Positions 23,810 through 33,316 of a stretch of DNA of 36,192 bases are shown here, piece after piece (position 1 is the first letter of the stretch; each line of letters begins with the position of its first letter). The stretch lies in contig JAJYDW010000004.1 in the NCBI GenBank assembly GCA_021790385.1, forward strand, positions 1 to 36,192, in the 5' to 3' direction. The position numbers were made by a program, and so were the translations under genes. Under the pieces are notes generated by a model. The model was not told where the DNA came from, did not search any database, and worked only from the letters and a program-made list of their open reading frames with translations. The DNA comes from Planctomycetota bacterium (GTDB lineage: Bacteria > Planctomycetota > Phycisphaerae > WQYP01).

Positions 23810-24471
23810 TGACGTGGTACGTACCAGGGGCGCACGTCGACGGCATACATGCCTGCGGCTTTCGCGGCTTGAAAGCCCAACTCGGCATCTTCATAGACGG
23901 CGCAGTGTTGCGGTGCCACGCCCATGCGTCGGGCCGCTTCCAGAAATGTATCCGGGGCTGGTTTTCCATGACGAACGTCATCGGCGCAAACCACGACTGG
24001 AAAAAAATCCTCCATGCCGATCAAGGCCAGCTCTTGTGTTACCACGGCTCGCGTTCCACCGCTGGCGACGGCTAATTTGCGGTGGACCAGTTCCCGACGA
24101 GCGAGAGCCACCACCGGCAGCACGGGTTTTGTTTCCGGCAGGCGAGTAAGAAAATTCTGTTCTTTGGCGTGGGCGAGCGCGGCGGCGTCTGACCGCCCAT
24201 GTTCCGCACAGAGTGTCGAGGCTATTTTTAGTGTTGGTGTGCCTGCCAACGCGTAAAAGCGTGATTCCGGAAAGACAATATTTGTATCCGTCAGGGCCAT
24301 CAGCCAGGCATGGTAATGCACGGTCATGGTGTCGAGCAGGGTTCCGTCCAGGTCAAAAATCAGCCCCTTGATAACCTCCGGAATTTTAGCGTCCGGCTGA
24401 CTGATCCAGCGGGTGTCGGTCATCGATACTGGTATTTTTGTCGGGTTATTCATCGTCATAGAAGCTTTCAT
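23806..24471 (-). CDS. HAD-family hydrolase (phosphatase / phosphoglucomutase-like)
   Basis: Encodes 221 aa; the start at 24471 is the first of three close in-frame ATGs and lacks a clear ribosome binding site, so it is uncertain. HAD motifs are all visible: FDLDGTLLDT with D40 and D42 (nucleophile and acid/base), a cap segment with ALAGTPTLKIA, ASGG (motif II), HGKPAP (motif III Lys), and YEDAELGFQAAKAAGM (motif IV). This is the subfamily I layout of beta-phosphoglucomutases and related sugar-phosphate phosphatases. It lies 48 bp downstream of the APC permease gene, likely co-transcribed. Substrate unknown. Confidence 0.88.
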   Translation of the reverse strand: MKASMTMNNPTKIPVSMTDTRWISQPDAKIPEVIKGLIFDLDGTLLDTMTVHYHAWLMALTDTNIVFPESRFYALAGTPTLKIASTLCAEHGRSDAAALAHAKEQNFLTRLPETKPVLPVVALARRELVHRKLAVASGGTRAVVTQELALIGMEDFFPVVVCADDVRHGKPAPDTFLEAARRMGVAPQHCAVYEDAELGFQAAKAAGMYAVDVRPWYVPRQ

Positions 24472-24519
24472 GTCAGGTTTGATTCATTATTTTCTTTATG
24501 AGGTTTGCGCAGAGGCAAC

Positions 24520-26628
24520 TTATGCATGCACTAATAAGGTTATATCCTGCGGCAACTGATTGGCCACCGCGGTGAGGATATCTCCCTGCAAGCTGCGAGC
24601 CAGCAGGCTGCGTTTAGAAACGCCCATTAAAACGGCTTCCACGCCATAAGTAGCGGCAAAGTCGAGAATGGTATACGCCACATCCTGGGAGACGGCATAA
24701 ATGGCTTCCATGGGAATATTTTTTTGCAGACAAAATTTCTGTGCCAACTCAAAGGTATAACGGGCAGGCTCATCTTCCTCCAGCGTGGGGCCTTCTTGCT
24801 GGGCCACAAACGAAAGATTTAGATGGCGAACATACAAGACAAATAAACAACCATTGATCTGAGCCGCATATTTGGCCGCAAACTCCAGCAGTGCCGGAGC
24901 CCCGGTGGTGGCCACCAATACGCGTGGACGGTCCACATCGGCGGCGGGTGGCAGAGAGACTGGTGCCGGTGCGGCCTCAGGAGGATTAACGACGATTTCG
25001 CGCTGGGCCCGCACCCGCCCCAGTTCCAACCCGCACTGGTACATCGCTACTGCGGCCAGTAACCCAAGCATGATCGCCCACACCAGAAAATACAGTGCGT
25101 CGTAAGGTGTTTTGGAATGCCAGATCATCGCCCCTTTGATCAGCAGAAACAGGGCCAACAGCCCGCACACGATTCCACCGATAAGGGCGCTTTGCGTTTG
25201 ATAGCGCTTACGCAGATGCTGCGCATAAAACCGGGCCAGCAAGCCCACGCCCAGCACACAAAGCACAAAAATAAGGGCTTCGCGCTTGGTGGCAGCCAGC
25301 GTTAATTCCACGCACATCATCACCGCACCGGTGAGAAAAAGGCCGGCACGTTCCCATGGTTTTATCTTCAGGGTTTTGTTGGTCGCGGTGCTACCGATAT
25401 TGATGGTGATGGCACCAACCACCCCGATGGCATATAAATCTGCCAGCGTGGCCAGATTATGAAAAAGAGACAAAATTATGGTGGGCACCAATACCGCTGG
25501 AATCAGGGCGATGGCCGGTACTCCAAAGCGATTCAGTTGATGCAGAATTTCCGGTAATTCCTTCCCGCGGGCCATGGTGTACTGAATGCTCATCATAGCC
25601 CCGATGGCTGTGTTCACCGCCGAAAAAAGCAGCAACCCGAACACAATACCGCATATCCATCCGAACCATTTACCCACAAAATCTGTGGCCATCACGCGCA
25701 GGGCGGCATTTTGAATATTGTTTTCTCTTTGATAATTCGGATTCAATTTTGACACGTACGCTTTTTCCGCCGGCTTCGATTGCCAATCCGGATGCTTATT
25801 AAGGAACGGTTGTAACGCCGCTTGCGAGTGGACCTGGGGCTGCGTGAATTTGCCCGCCGGATTTGCCGGATTCGGCGTTAATGCCGACATGCCGATCGCC
25901 AAAATAAGATTCAATATGACCACTTCCACCATCACCGGGAAAATGGTTCGTTTGGATGTTCTTTTTACCGGCGGTACCATCACGCCCGTCATGTTGGCCA
26001 CGGCTTCCACACCCGACAGCGCCAACACTACATTTACAAATGTATACCATCGCACTGGCAGATGGTTGGTCATATGACTAAACGGCGTAATGCGTTCCCA
26101 GCCGGCAGCCAGGTGCGGAATGCTGTAAATGGCGATGATGGCCGTCAACACCATCGTAACCATCGCAATAATCAAAGCCCCCCAGCCCACCTTCCGCAAA
26201 CCAAAATAATTGAAAATACCAATGGCTACGATACCGGCAATGGCCAGCGGTGGAACCAGGTGCCCGGTGTCCGGCACGCCCAGGTATGCAAATCCGTCGT
26301 ACGCAGACATGGCTGCGGTTACTACATAATCCGCGCACAGAAGCAATGCCCCTATGACCGCCAGATTGCTGCTGATCTGCCGCGCCGATGAATACACACC
26401 GCCGCCATCCGGAAAGCACCGGCAGATTACCGAATAAGACCAGCCCGCCATGATTACCAATATGCCTACGCCTAAAACATACCAGAAACTTGCATACAGG
26501 CTATAGTAAAACGCCAACCCCAGTACATAAAACCGGCTGGTTCCCCAGTCCCCATACAGGATCGCTCCCGCATGGGGTGCGCTAAGCTCGCGCGGTCGCT
26601 CGGTTGGTTTTGCCGTTGTTTTGGCCAT
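24520..26628 (-). CDS. APC-family permease with C-terminal universal-stress domain
   Basis: Encodes 702 aa from the ATG at 26628 (GGATG ~11 nt upstream); a longer 754 aa form from 26784 has no ribosome binding site and a non-domain-like extension. Residues ~15-500 are a 12-helix APC transporter: GDWGTSRFYVLGLAFYY near the start, GGGVYSSAR, SGVEAVANMTGVM. Residues ~560-700 are a UspA-like domain (RPRVLVATTGAPALLEFAAKYAA ... AVLMGVSKRSLLARSLQGDI ... DITLLVHA). Such fusions are inferred to regulate amino-acid or cation transport. Possible promoter at 26888-26915; the HAD gene follows. Confidence 0.88.
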   Translation of the reverse strand: MAKTTAKPTERPRELSAPHAGAILYGDWGTSRFYVLGLAFYYSLYASFWYVLGVGILVIMAGWSYSVICRCFPDGGGVYSSARQISSNLAVIGALLLCADYVVTAAMSAYDGFAYLGVPDTGHLVPPLAIAGIVAIGIFNYFGLRKVGWGALIIAMVTMVLTAIIAIYSIPHLAAGWERITPFSHMTNHLPVRWYTFVNVVLALSGVEAVANMTGVMVPPVKRTSKRTIFPVMVEVVILNLILAIGMSALTPNPANPAGKFTQPQVHSQAALQPFLNKHPDWQSKPAEKAYVSKLNPNYQRENNIQNAALRVMATDFVGKWFGWICGIVFGLLLFSAVNTAIGAMMSIQYTMARGKELPEILHQLNRFGVPAIALIPAVLVPTIILSLFHNLATLADLYAIGVVGAITINIGSTATNKTLKIKPWERAGLFLTGAVMMCVELTLAATKREALIFVLCVLGVGLLARFYAQHLRKRYQTQSALIGGIVCGLLALFLLIKGAMIWHSKTPYDALYFLVWAIMLGLLAAVAMYQCGLELGRVRAQREIVVNPPEAAPAPVSLPPAADVDRPRVLVATTGAPALLEFAAKYAAQINGCLFVLYVRHLNLSFVAQQEGPTLEEDEPARYTFELAQKFCLQKNIPMEAIYAVSQDVAYTILDFAATYGVEAVLMGVSKRSLLARSLQGDILTAVANQLPQDITLLVHA

Positions 26629-26887
26629 GAAGTTAACAGCATCCGGGCTGCTGTCTGCAACAAGGCTTTCACGCCTCGTGCCAATGCCGCCCGGCCTCTG
26701 ATTCCCTAAGTTTGCCAACGTGCTGGTTGGCACTTTCCCGTTGTACCCGTCAATATCCGCCCGGGCCGTTGGCCGCATCGGCATGAGCCGTGCAGCTTTA
26801 CTACATGCCGGCTTGTTGCATCCAGCTTCGAGTTACCGGGTGTTTCCGGGCTGCTTTGCAACGGGTATTAAGCCGACAGCGAGCGTA

Positions 26888-26915
26888 ATCCTAGCGTCAT
26901 TAGGCGGAGAGTCAA
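26888..26915 (-). promoter_or_regulatory. Sigma-70-like promoter for the permease gene
   Basis: On the minus strand TTGACT (26915-26910) and TAGGAT (26893-26888) are 16 bp apart. It would give a ~250 nt leader to the ATG at 26628. I looked for known riboswitch cores in 26629-26880 and saw none I could defend. The remainder of 26629-27016 holds no gene. Confidence 0.45.
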
Positions 26916-27016
26916 GGATTTAATTCATTGCGGGAGCGGGTTGCGTTGCCGAGCGATTGAATTTACTTTTATAAATTCTATCCGTCCATCGCCCAGGTGC
27001 CGAAGTGCATGTGGCG

Positions 27017-28315
27017 TCATGCCGGATCAATGACGGCGGGGGGCTCACCCGCCTCAAGCATCCGCTGCAGCAGTCGGCGGCGTAAACTGTCGGCAATTGG
27101 ACGATGTGTCTGTCGGCCCACCAGGTTATCCAATTCATAAGGATCCGCGGCCAGATCGTAAAGATACTGCTCCACATATCGCCGGGCGGATGAATCCCTC
27201 CATCCATGTTGATCCGGTGCGGTGACACCGTATTTCCACTGGCTGGTGCGAATGGCCCGGCCCACCTGCGACTCGCTGATCTGAATGAAAACCTCTTTTG
27301 GCCAGTCAGGCCGTTGGCCACCCAGCAGCGGCAAAATTGATCGCCCCTGCATGGATTTCGGAATTGGGATTCCGGCAGCATCCAGCAACGTCGGCGGCAG
27401 ATCAATCAGGCTGATCAGTTCGCCCAGTCGGCCACCACCACTGAACGGCCCTCCGTACAGGGCGGTCGGTACACGGATAGAGCTTTCATGGCAGCTTCGC
27501 TTATATTCATCATTTCGCGTTTTGAAATGACATCCATGATCAGCCGTAAACAAGATCACGGTATCATCAGCAATCTTGAGACTCTTGATGGTATCGAGGA
27601 TTCGCCCCAATGCTTCGTCAAGCCGTTTGATCATTCCCCAGTATCCACCTAAATGCTGGGCCGAGGATCCGCCCAATGCAGCCAGATCCGGCGGAGTCCA
27701 GCGTCCCTGATACCGCTGGCTATAACCATCCGGTGCGGGGTAACTGTCGAACTGATTCTGATGGTGCGGTTCCAAAAATGAAAGGAAAAGAAAAAAGGGG
27801 TGATTTTGATTAGAATTGATGTAGCGAATGGCCGCATCGGTTAGTGCGTCAACGCGATATCCTGGCAAACGAACTGGACGGTTCTTTTCATCAAAGAGAT
27901 CACATCGATAAGAATCAGAGGTGCTTTCCAGGGCATTGGCGGCAAGCCAGTACTGGTATCCCCCGCGCTGCCGTTCCGGGACCGGGTCTCCATCGGCCAG
28001 ATGCCATTTGCCTATATAACCGGTTTGATACCCGGCCTTTCGAAAATAATGCGCAAGCATTTTTTGGCCGGGCTTAGGTACCGCTCCATTCCGGTAACAA
28101 CCGCTGGTGGTTGCATATAGTCCAGTCTGCAGACAGCTCCGTGCCGGCCCACACACCGGCTGGCACGTAAAGGAGTTAAAAACATCAGTTCCCGCCGCGG
28201 CCATCCGGTCGAAATTGGGTGTCAAGTCCAACGGATTGGCATGAGTACCGGTGCTATCCCACCGTTGTTGGTCAGTGAAAAATACCAGAATATTGGGACG
28301 ATTCTTTTTCTTCAT
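27017..28315 (-). CDS. Type I formylglycine sulfatase
   Basis: Encodes 432 aa; AAAGG lies ~12 nt upstream of the ATG at 28315. It removes sulfate esters from a carbohydrate or similar substrate. The activation motif CGPARSCLQTG starts at C55, the residue converted to formylglycine. Other sites: TDQQRWD near residue 14-20 (metal ligand D15), GKWHL, and TADHG. No signal peptide is seen, so it may act in the cytoplasm on imported sugars. It is divergent from the GH130 gene. Substrate unknown. Confidence 0.93.
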   Translation of the reverse strand: MKKKNRPNILVFFTDQQRWDSTGTHANPLDLTPNFDRMAAAGTDVFNSFTCQPVCGPARSCLQTGLYATTSGCYRNGAVPKPGQKMLAHYFRKAGYQTGYIGKWHLADGDPVPERQRGGYQYWLAANALESTSDSYRCDLFDEKNRPVRLPGYRVDALTDAAIRYINSNQNHPFFLFLSFLEPHHQNQFDSYPAPDGYSQRYQGRWTPPDLAALGGSSAQHLGGYWGMIKRLDEALGRILDTIKSLKIADDTVILFTADHGCHFKTRNDEYKRSCHESSIRVPTALYGGPFSGGGRLGELISLIDLPPTLLDAAGIPIPKSMQGRSILPLLGGQRPDWPKEVFIQISESQVGRAIRTSQWKYGVTAPDQHGWRDSSARRYVEQYLYDLAADPYELDNLVGRQTHRPIADSLRRRLLQRMLEAGEPPAVIDPA

Positions 28316-28561
28316 GGTAATCGCAGACCTTTCATTGGACCTTTCGACAGTTTTGTTTCATGCGACTTTGGTTGCCGACCCATCGCCGGGCAAATTCGTA
28401 ATGCCAATTTGTCAGCGAATATGACAATGATTATACTTCGCCGCTTGCGGGTTGCCAATGTTTGCGATGCATACGGATCGTTGGCAGCAACTTTCCATGT
28501 GGAAATACTGATAACGCTACGGCGGCAATTTTTCATACGTTGAACTGGACCGGAGAACCTT
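28316..28561. promoter_or_regulatory. Divergent promoter region with inverted repeats
   Basis: Between the sulfatase (minus) and GH130 (plus) genes. It contains TTGTCA-N7-TGACAA (28409-28427), TGCCAA...TTGGCA (~28453-28484), and TTTCCA-TG-TGGAAA (28492-28505). These are good candidate operators, perhaps for the XylR-like protein encoded at 31990-33159, though no consensus has been tested. Confidence 0.4.
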
Positions 28562-29635
28562 ATGGATATGAGATCTAAATCATCCCGGCCAACGGTTGGG
28601 GTGGAAAAAATCCACGAGTCATCCTCGTCGAGCTGGCAACTCGGCCCCTTTGTGCGTGCCAACGGCAGTCAGCCACTGTTAACACCGAATCGGCAGGCAG
28701 TTTTCCTGGATCCCGTCACTGGTAAAGAAACACCCTGGGCGTTTTCGCACGTCTTTAATCCTGCTGCGATCGCCTGGAATGATAACCTATACGTATTATT
28801 TCGTGCCGAGGATGATACCGGTAATGGCATTGGGACTTATACATCCCGCATCGGCTTGGCGCAAAGCTCGGACGGAGCAAGGTTTACAGTTCTGCCGCAG
28901 CCCGTTTTTTATCCGCAGCCCGGCCGCTATCAAGAGCCGGAATGGCCGGGCGGCTGCGAAGATCCGCGGATTGTGCAGGCGGGGGATGGCACTTTTTACA
29001 TGACCTACACCATGTGGAATCAAAAGCTTTGGCAGATGGGCGTGGCCACTTCTACCGACCTGCGGCACTGGCAGCGGCATGGACCTGCTTTTTCGCCGAC
29101 TTTGCGATCAAAATCCGGTTCCATCATTACCTGCAGAATCGGAGATAAAATTACTGCCGCCAGGATCAACGGACTGTACTACATGTACTGGCACAATGGG
29201 CGGGAATTGAGCCTTGCCACCTCTGTAGATCTTCTCCATTGGGTTCCAGCGCTCGATACTGACGGCCAGTTGCGTGTGGCACTGCCGCGGTTGAGCCAGA
29301 ATCATTTTTCCGAGCCTGGTCCGCCTGCCCTGCTAACTGAACATGGGATTGTGCTGCTGTATAACGGTTTTTGCGATGACCATCTCGTGCCTGGTGCCAA
29401 CGCGCCGGCGTGCCGGTATTCGGCCCGACAGGCATTATTTGCCGCTGATGATCCGGGGCAACTGTTGGCGTGCACGGAACAACCATTTTTTGGTCCGCAG
29501 GAACCTTGGGAAGTAACAGGTCAATATGGCGCCGGCACTACGTTTGTTGAAGGCCTGGCCTGGTTTAGAAATCGATGGTATTTATTTTACGGTGCTGCTG
29601 ATACGTATGTAGGCCTGGCCCTGGCCAACGGGTAA
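28562..29635 (+). CDS. GH130-family mannoside phosphorylase-like protein
   Basis: Encodes 357 aa; GGAG lies 6 nt upstream of the ATG at 28562. GH130 enzymes use phosphate to split beta-mannosides such as mannosyl-glucose or mannobiose. Five-bladed beta-propeller motifs: FNPAA (65-69), RAEDD (81-85), GGCEDPRI (130-137) with D134 as the likely catalytic acid, ATSTDLRHW, SEPGPPALLTEHGIVLLYNG, and FVEGL ending in WYLFYGAADTYVGLA. There is no signal peptide. It precedes the GH36 gene by 95 bp, so both probably process galactomannan-type oligosaccharides. Confidence 0.82.
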   Translation: MDMRSKSSRPTVGVEKIHESSSSSWQLGPFVRANGSQPLLTPNRQAVFLDPVTGKETPWAFSHVFNPAAIAWNDNLYVLFRAEDDTGNGIGTYTSRIGLAQSSDGARFTVLPQPVFYPQPGRYQEPEWPGGCEDPRIVQAGDGTFYMTYTMWNQKLWQMGVATSTDLRHWQRHGPAFSPTLRSKSGSIITCRIGDKITAARINGLYYMYWHNGRELSLATSVDLLHWVPALDTDGQLRVALPRLSQNHFSEPGPPALLTEHGIVLLYNGFCDDHLVPGANAPACRYSARQALFAADDPGQLLACTEQPFFGPQEPWEVTGQYGAGTTFVEGLAWFRNRWYLFYGAADTYVGLALANG

Positions 29636-29730
29636 TCGCCCCAGGTTCTCGGTTTTCCGTGCAACAGTCATCGTGGACGTGCCGGTGAAGCTGACGGAAA
29701 AGGCTTTGCCAGTCAACAGGAGATTATATT

Positions 29731-31989
29731 ATGGAAACAGTAACCTCCGGTTCTCCTGAAAGCATCAGCTTTGATTCCGCGCGGCGGCTATTCGTGCTGC
29801 GCCTGCGGCATTCCTTCTACATTTTGAGAATCCTGGAATCCGGCGAAGTGTTGCAAATCGGATTTAAACCCATGCCGACCGACTCGGATCCCGGCACCAC
29901 TGCCCTCGCACCTGTGGACGACTACCAAGAGGTTCGTGATTTACCGTTCGACCGTCAGAAACGCAGATATGAATACCCGGCAGCGGGAGACGTAACTTAT
30001 CACGAAGCAGCAGTTCGTGTGCTGTTTTTTGAACCACCGGCTCCTGTCAAGCCGGGCGAGGTCTTTCACGATGCCGTGCGCGATCTGCGGCCGCGCTATG
30101 TTTCGCATGAGGTTCTGCTGGATGCAGAGCCGGCGTTGAGCAGCGGCCATGGCGGCCGCTCCACCATAACTCAACCTCGCCAGACACTGGCCATTCATCT
30201 GCGGGATATAGCCTATGATTTTCATCTGACCTTGTTCTATCGAATTACCTCGGAACACGACATCATTGAAAGGTGGGTGGAGGTTCGCAATGCCACGAAA
30301 CAATCGGTCAAGGTGGAGCGGCTCGATTATGGATGCCTCGCAGTGCCCGATGGCACCACGCGTCTGGTGCGTGTTGCCGGTTGCTGGGGGCGGGAGTTCA
30401 CGCCGATACATCAGGAACTCGAGCCGGGAGTGCTGGCTTTGGAACAGTTGGGGCTAAACACCGGCCATATATCAAATCCATTCTTTTTTCTTTGCAGGCC
30501 GGGTGGAGCCATAGAGGAAGCGGGCAGTGTCTGGTTCGGAGCGTTGGCCTATAGCGGCAACTGGACGCTGCGTTTTGAGTGCCGTTCCGATAGTCAGGTG
30601 CGGGTCTTCGGGGGCTACGCAGGCACGGATTTTGAGATAGCGCTGGCTCCCGGTGAGACGCATCGGACGCCGGCGATGATTATTGGATGTTCTGCAGAGG
30701 GTTTCGGCGGTGCCAGTCGTCGACTTCATCGTTTCACAAGGGAAAGGGTTCTTCCCAGCCCATCCCGCGAGGCCTTTCGGCCCGTTCTCTATAATTCATG
30801 GAGTGCCACCCATTTCGATATATCCGAAGAAAATCAAATTCGTCTCGCGGATGCTGCCGCGGCTTTGGGCGTGGAGCTTTTCTGCGTGGACGACGGCTGG
30901 TTCGGCACACGCCGTAACGATAAATCCGGCCTGGGAGACTGGTGGCCGCGCCGTGAAGTATTTCCACGGGGAATTAAACCTCTGGTCGACCATGTTCACA
31001 ATCTCGGGATGATATTCGGCCTCTGGGTCGAGCCGGAAATGATCAGTCCAGATTCCGATCTCTACCGCGCCCATCCTGATTGGGTGCTGCACTATCCGGG
31101 CCGCCCGCGTACCGAAGAACGCAGCGAACTGGTTCTGGATCTAGCGCGTCCCGAAGTGGTGGAACATCTGTTTTCCATACTGGAACGCCTGGTAGCTGAA
31201 AATGGGATCGACTTTTTCAAGTGGGATATGAACCGCAGCGTTGCGGAGGCGGGATCCGTAGCCGGTCGCGGGATATGGCGGACCCATGTTGCCGCGGTGT
31301 ATGCACTCATGGATCGGCTCCGGGCGGCGCATCGGCACCTGGAAATACAGAGTTGTTCGGGGGGAGGGGGACGCCTTGATTTGGGAATTTTGGCCCGTTG
31401 CGATCAGGCCTGGGTAAGCGATAATACCGACGCGGGGGATCGTATCATTATCCAGGATGGTGCAAGCCTCGCCTATCCGCCGCGGGTCATGGAATGCTGG
31501 GTGACAGACGCAAAAGACCACCTGACCCAGCGCATTTTCTCGACGGATCCGCGTTTTGATGTGGCCATGCGCGGCATCCTTGGCATCGGCACTGATTTGA
31601 ACGCGTTGGCGGATCCGGAATTAACAATCTACCGGCGAAAAATTGCTTTTTACAAGCGACTCCGCCCTGTCGTGCAGGGTGGCGATTTGTACCGTCTGGC
31701 AAGCATTGCCCACGGTGATGCCTCCACCTGGCTTTTCGTTGCCCCGGATCGGACCGCAGCAGTGTATTCCAACGTGATATTGCATCGCCGAGTTGGCATA
31801 TCGTATGCCGCTTCCGTGCTATGTGGCTTGGATCCATCAATCCAGTATCGCGTCATAGACGAACACATGCAGGAACTCGGTCGTTACCCGGGTTGGCAGT
31901 TGATGACCATAGGGCTTCCCGACGACAGCGGTGGCCGTGGGCCGCATGGGGGCATTCTTAGCCGCACGTTGCTGCTGGAGCGTATCTGA
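29731..31989 (+). CDS. GH36 alpha-galactosidase
   Basis: Encodes 752 aa; AGGAGA lies ~8 nt upstream of the ATG at 29731. Removes terminal alpha-1,6-galactose from galactomannan side chains or raffinose-type sugars. Family layout: N-terminal beta-sandwich, then a TIM barrel with CVDDGWFG (D387-D388), GLGDWWP, FFKWDMNR with nucleophile D499, CSGGGGR, and WVSDNTDA with acid/base D564. Its length (~730-750) is typical of GH36. No signal peptide, so cytoplasmic. It ends in TGA directly abutting the stop of the convergent regulator. Probably in one operon with GH130. Confidence 0.96.
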   Translation: METVTSGSPESISFDSARRLFVLRLRHSFYILRILESGEVLQIGFKPMPTDSDPGTTALAPVDDYQEVRDLPFDRQKRRYEYPAAGDVTYHEAAVRVLFFEPPAPVKPGEVFHDAVRDLRPRYVSHEVLLDAEPALSSGHGGRSTITQPRQTLAIHLRDIAYDFHLTLFYRITSEHDIIERWVEVRNATKQSVKVERLDYGCLAVPDGTTRLVRVAGCWGREFTPIHQELEPGVLALEQLGLNTGHISNPFFFLCRPGGAIEEAGSVWFGALAYSGNWTLRFECRSDSQVRVFGGYAGTDFEIALAPGETHRTPAMIIGCSAEGFGGASRRLHRFTRERVLPSPSREAFRPVLYNSWSATHFDISEENQIRLADAAAALGVELFCVDDGWFGTRRNDKSGLGDWWPRREVFPRGIKPLVDHVHNLGMIFGLWVEPEMISPDSDLYRAHPDWVLHYPGRPRTEERSELVLDLARPEVVEHLFSILERLVAENGIDFFKWDMNRSVAEAGSVAGRGIWRTHVAAVYALMDRLRAAHRHLEIQSCSGGGGRLDLGILARCDQAWVSDNTDAGDRIIIQDGASLAYPPRVMECWVTDAKDHLTQRIFSTDPRFDVAMRGILGIGTDLNALADPELTIYRRKIAFYKRLRPVVQGGDLYRLASIAHGDASTWLFVAPDRTAAVYSNVILHRRVGISYAASVLCGLDPSIQYRVIDEHMQELGRYPGWQLMTIGLPDDSGGRGPHGGILSRTLLLERI

Positions 31990-33159
31990 TCAGATTGCAT
32001 CCATGATTCTGAATTGCAGCCGGTACTGGCGGGGTGTCATTCCGATGGCCTGGTGAAATGCCGTGGACAAACTCGCAATGCTCGAGAAGCCGGAGCGAGG
32101 GGCGATGGCTTTGAGAGGTAAGTCGGTTTCACGCAGCAGGTCCTTCACACGTTCCATCCGAACGCGGCGGATCTCCTCGTCAATGCCGCGATTGAGCAGT
32201 TTGCGGAAACGCCGTTCCAGAGCGCGCCGGGGAAGACGTACATGGCCTAATACGTGCGATACCGATATTCCCCTGCCGCCGGTGGCTCGAATAAAACGCA
32301 CCGCTTCAATTACTGCCGAGTCAGATACCGCCAGAATATCTGTTGATTGTCGCGTAATAAGTCCGCGATTCGGAATAAGAATATGCCTATCGGTTGTGGT
32401 CCGACCGGCCATCAGGCGGTCCAGCAGGGCGGCTGCCTCGTAACCGACACGCTCCAGGTCGATGGCTATGCTGGAAAGTGGCGGCTGGGCCAGATCGCAA
32501 AACAACGGGTCGTTACCGACACCTAGAACTGCAGCTTCCTCCGGAACGCGGATACCACGCCTGCGGCATCCATCAAGCACGCGCAAAGCCCACAAATCAT
32601 TGGCCCCCAGCAGACCAATTGGCTTGGGTAAAGCGGCTAACCACGACTGAAGGGACTCACTGGCCGCCAGCCAGTGCGCCGCCAGCCAAGCCTTGTGCGG
32701 ATATTTCGCGGAGTTGAAATATAAAGGTTCAAGATTCGCAGCGTGCAATTCTGCAGCAAAGCCTTCCATGCGTCGTTGAGTCCACGGCATATCAAAATCA
32801 CCCACCAGTGCAAAATGCTTTAATTTGCATCCCAACAGGTGCTGCGCTGCCAGGCGGCCCGCAGCCGCGTCATCGGCTGTCACGCGCCGCGGTTGTTTAT
32901 GCCCCGGCCAGTTATAGATGTCCACCACATCCACGATCGGCCCGCGCAACGTTGCGGCTGCCATCGCAAATTCCTTGTTTCTGCACGTGAACAACATCCC
33001 TTCCGGCGGATCGCGCCTTAAATCCAAAAGTGTTGTCCGGCCCGGAACGATTCCGTCGCACTGCCAGTTTTGGACTGCTTTAGCATAGCGTCCGATACCG
33101 CGGATAATTCCCTCGCCGTAACCACTGGATAGCTCAATCAGAATGGCCACGCGTCTCAT
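31990..33159 (-). CDS. XylR-like AraC-family regulator with LacI-type sensor domain
   Basis: Encodes 389 aa from ATG 33159 (MRRVAILIELSSGYG), the usual start of this family; a longer form from ATG 33183 would be nearly leaderless relative to the predicted promoter. Residues ~3-275 are a periplasmic-binding-like sensor (GEGIIRGIGRYA, VTADDAAAGRLAAQHLL, ALVGDFDMPW, LLGANDLWALRVLDGCRRRGIRVPE). Residues ~290-385 carry an AraC helix-turn-helix (LKAIAPRSGFSSIASLSTAFHQAIGMTPRQYR). Expected to sense a sugar and control neighbouring glycosidase genes. Divergent from the GH51-like gene. Confidence 0.92.
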   Translation of the reverse strand: MRRVAILIELSSGYGEGIIRGIGRYAKAVQNWQCDGIVPGRTTLLDLRRDPPEGMLFTCRNKEFAMAAATLRGPIVDVVDIYNWPGHKQPRRVTADDAAAGRLAAQHLLGCKLKHFALVGDFDMPWTQRRMEGFAAELHAANLEPLYFNSAKYPHKAWLAAHWLAASESLQSWLAALPKPIGLLGANDLWALRVLDGCRRRGIRVPEEAAVLGVGNDPLFCDLAQPPLSSIAIDLERVGYEAAALLDRLMAGRTTTDRHILIPNRGLITRQSTDILAVSDSAVIEAVRFIRATGGRGISVSHVLGHVRLPRRALERRFRKLLNRGIDEEIRRVRMERVKDLLRETDLPLKAIAPRSGFSSIASLSTAFHQAIGMTPRQYRLQFRIMDAI

Positions 33160-33191
33160 TTTTTTCGCCCGATATTGTTCCATGTACGCCA

Positions 33192-33219
33192 ATTATAGCC
33201 GGCTCCGCCATTGTCGCAA
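33192..33219 (-). promoter_or_regulatory. Sigma-70-like promoter of the regulator gene
   Basis: On the minus strand TTGCGA (33219-33214) and TATAAT (33197-33192) are 16 bp apart. A transcript starting ~7 nt after TATAAT would begin near ATG 33183. That is a reason to prefer ATG 33159 as start. The remaining gap to 33316 probably holds the divergent promoter. Confidence 0.6.
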
Positions 33220-33316
33220 TAGAATATATCTTTTTACGTCCGACAACAACTCAATATTGGTATGATAACACCTTGAATAATTGGCGTTCGGCTGCTCTTA
33301 ATGAAGGACTATAAAT

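Noticed and set aside
26629..26885. Possible c-di-AMP or cobalamin riboswitch in the permease leader (minus strand)
   Set aside because: I could not find the conserved core motifs; only scattered GC-rich stems are present.
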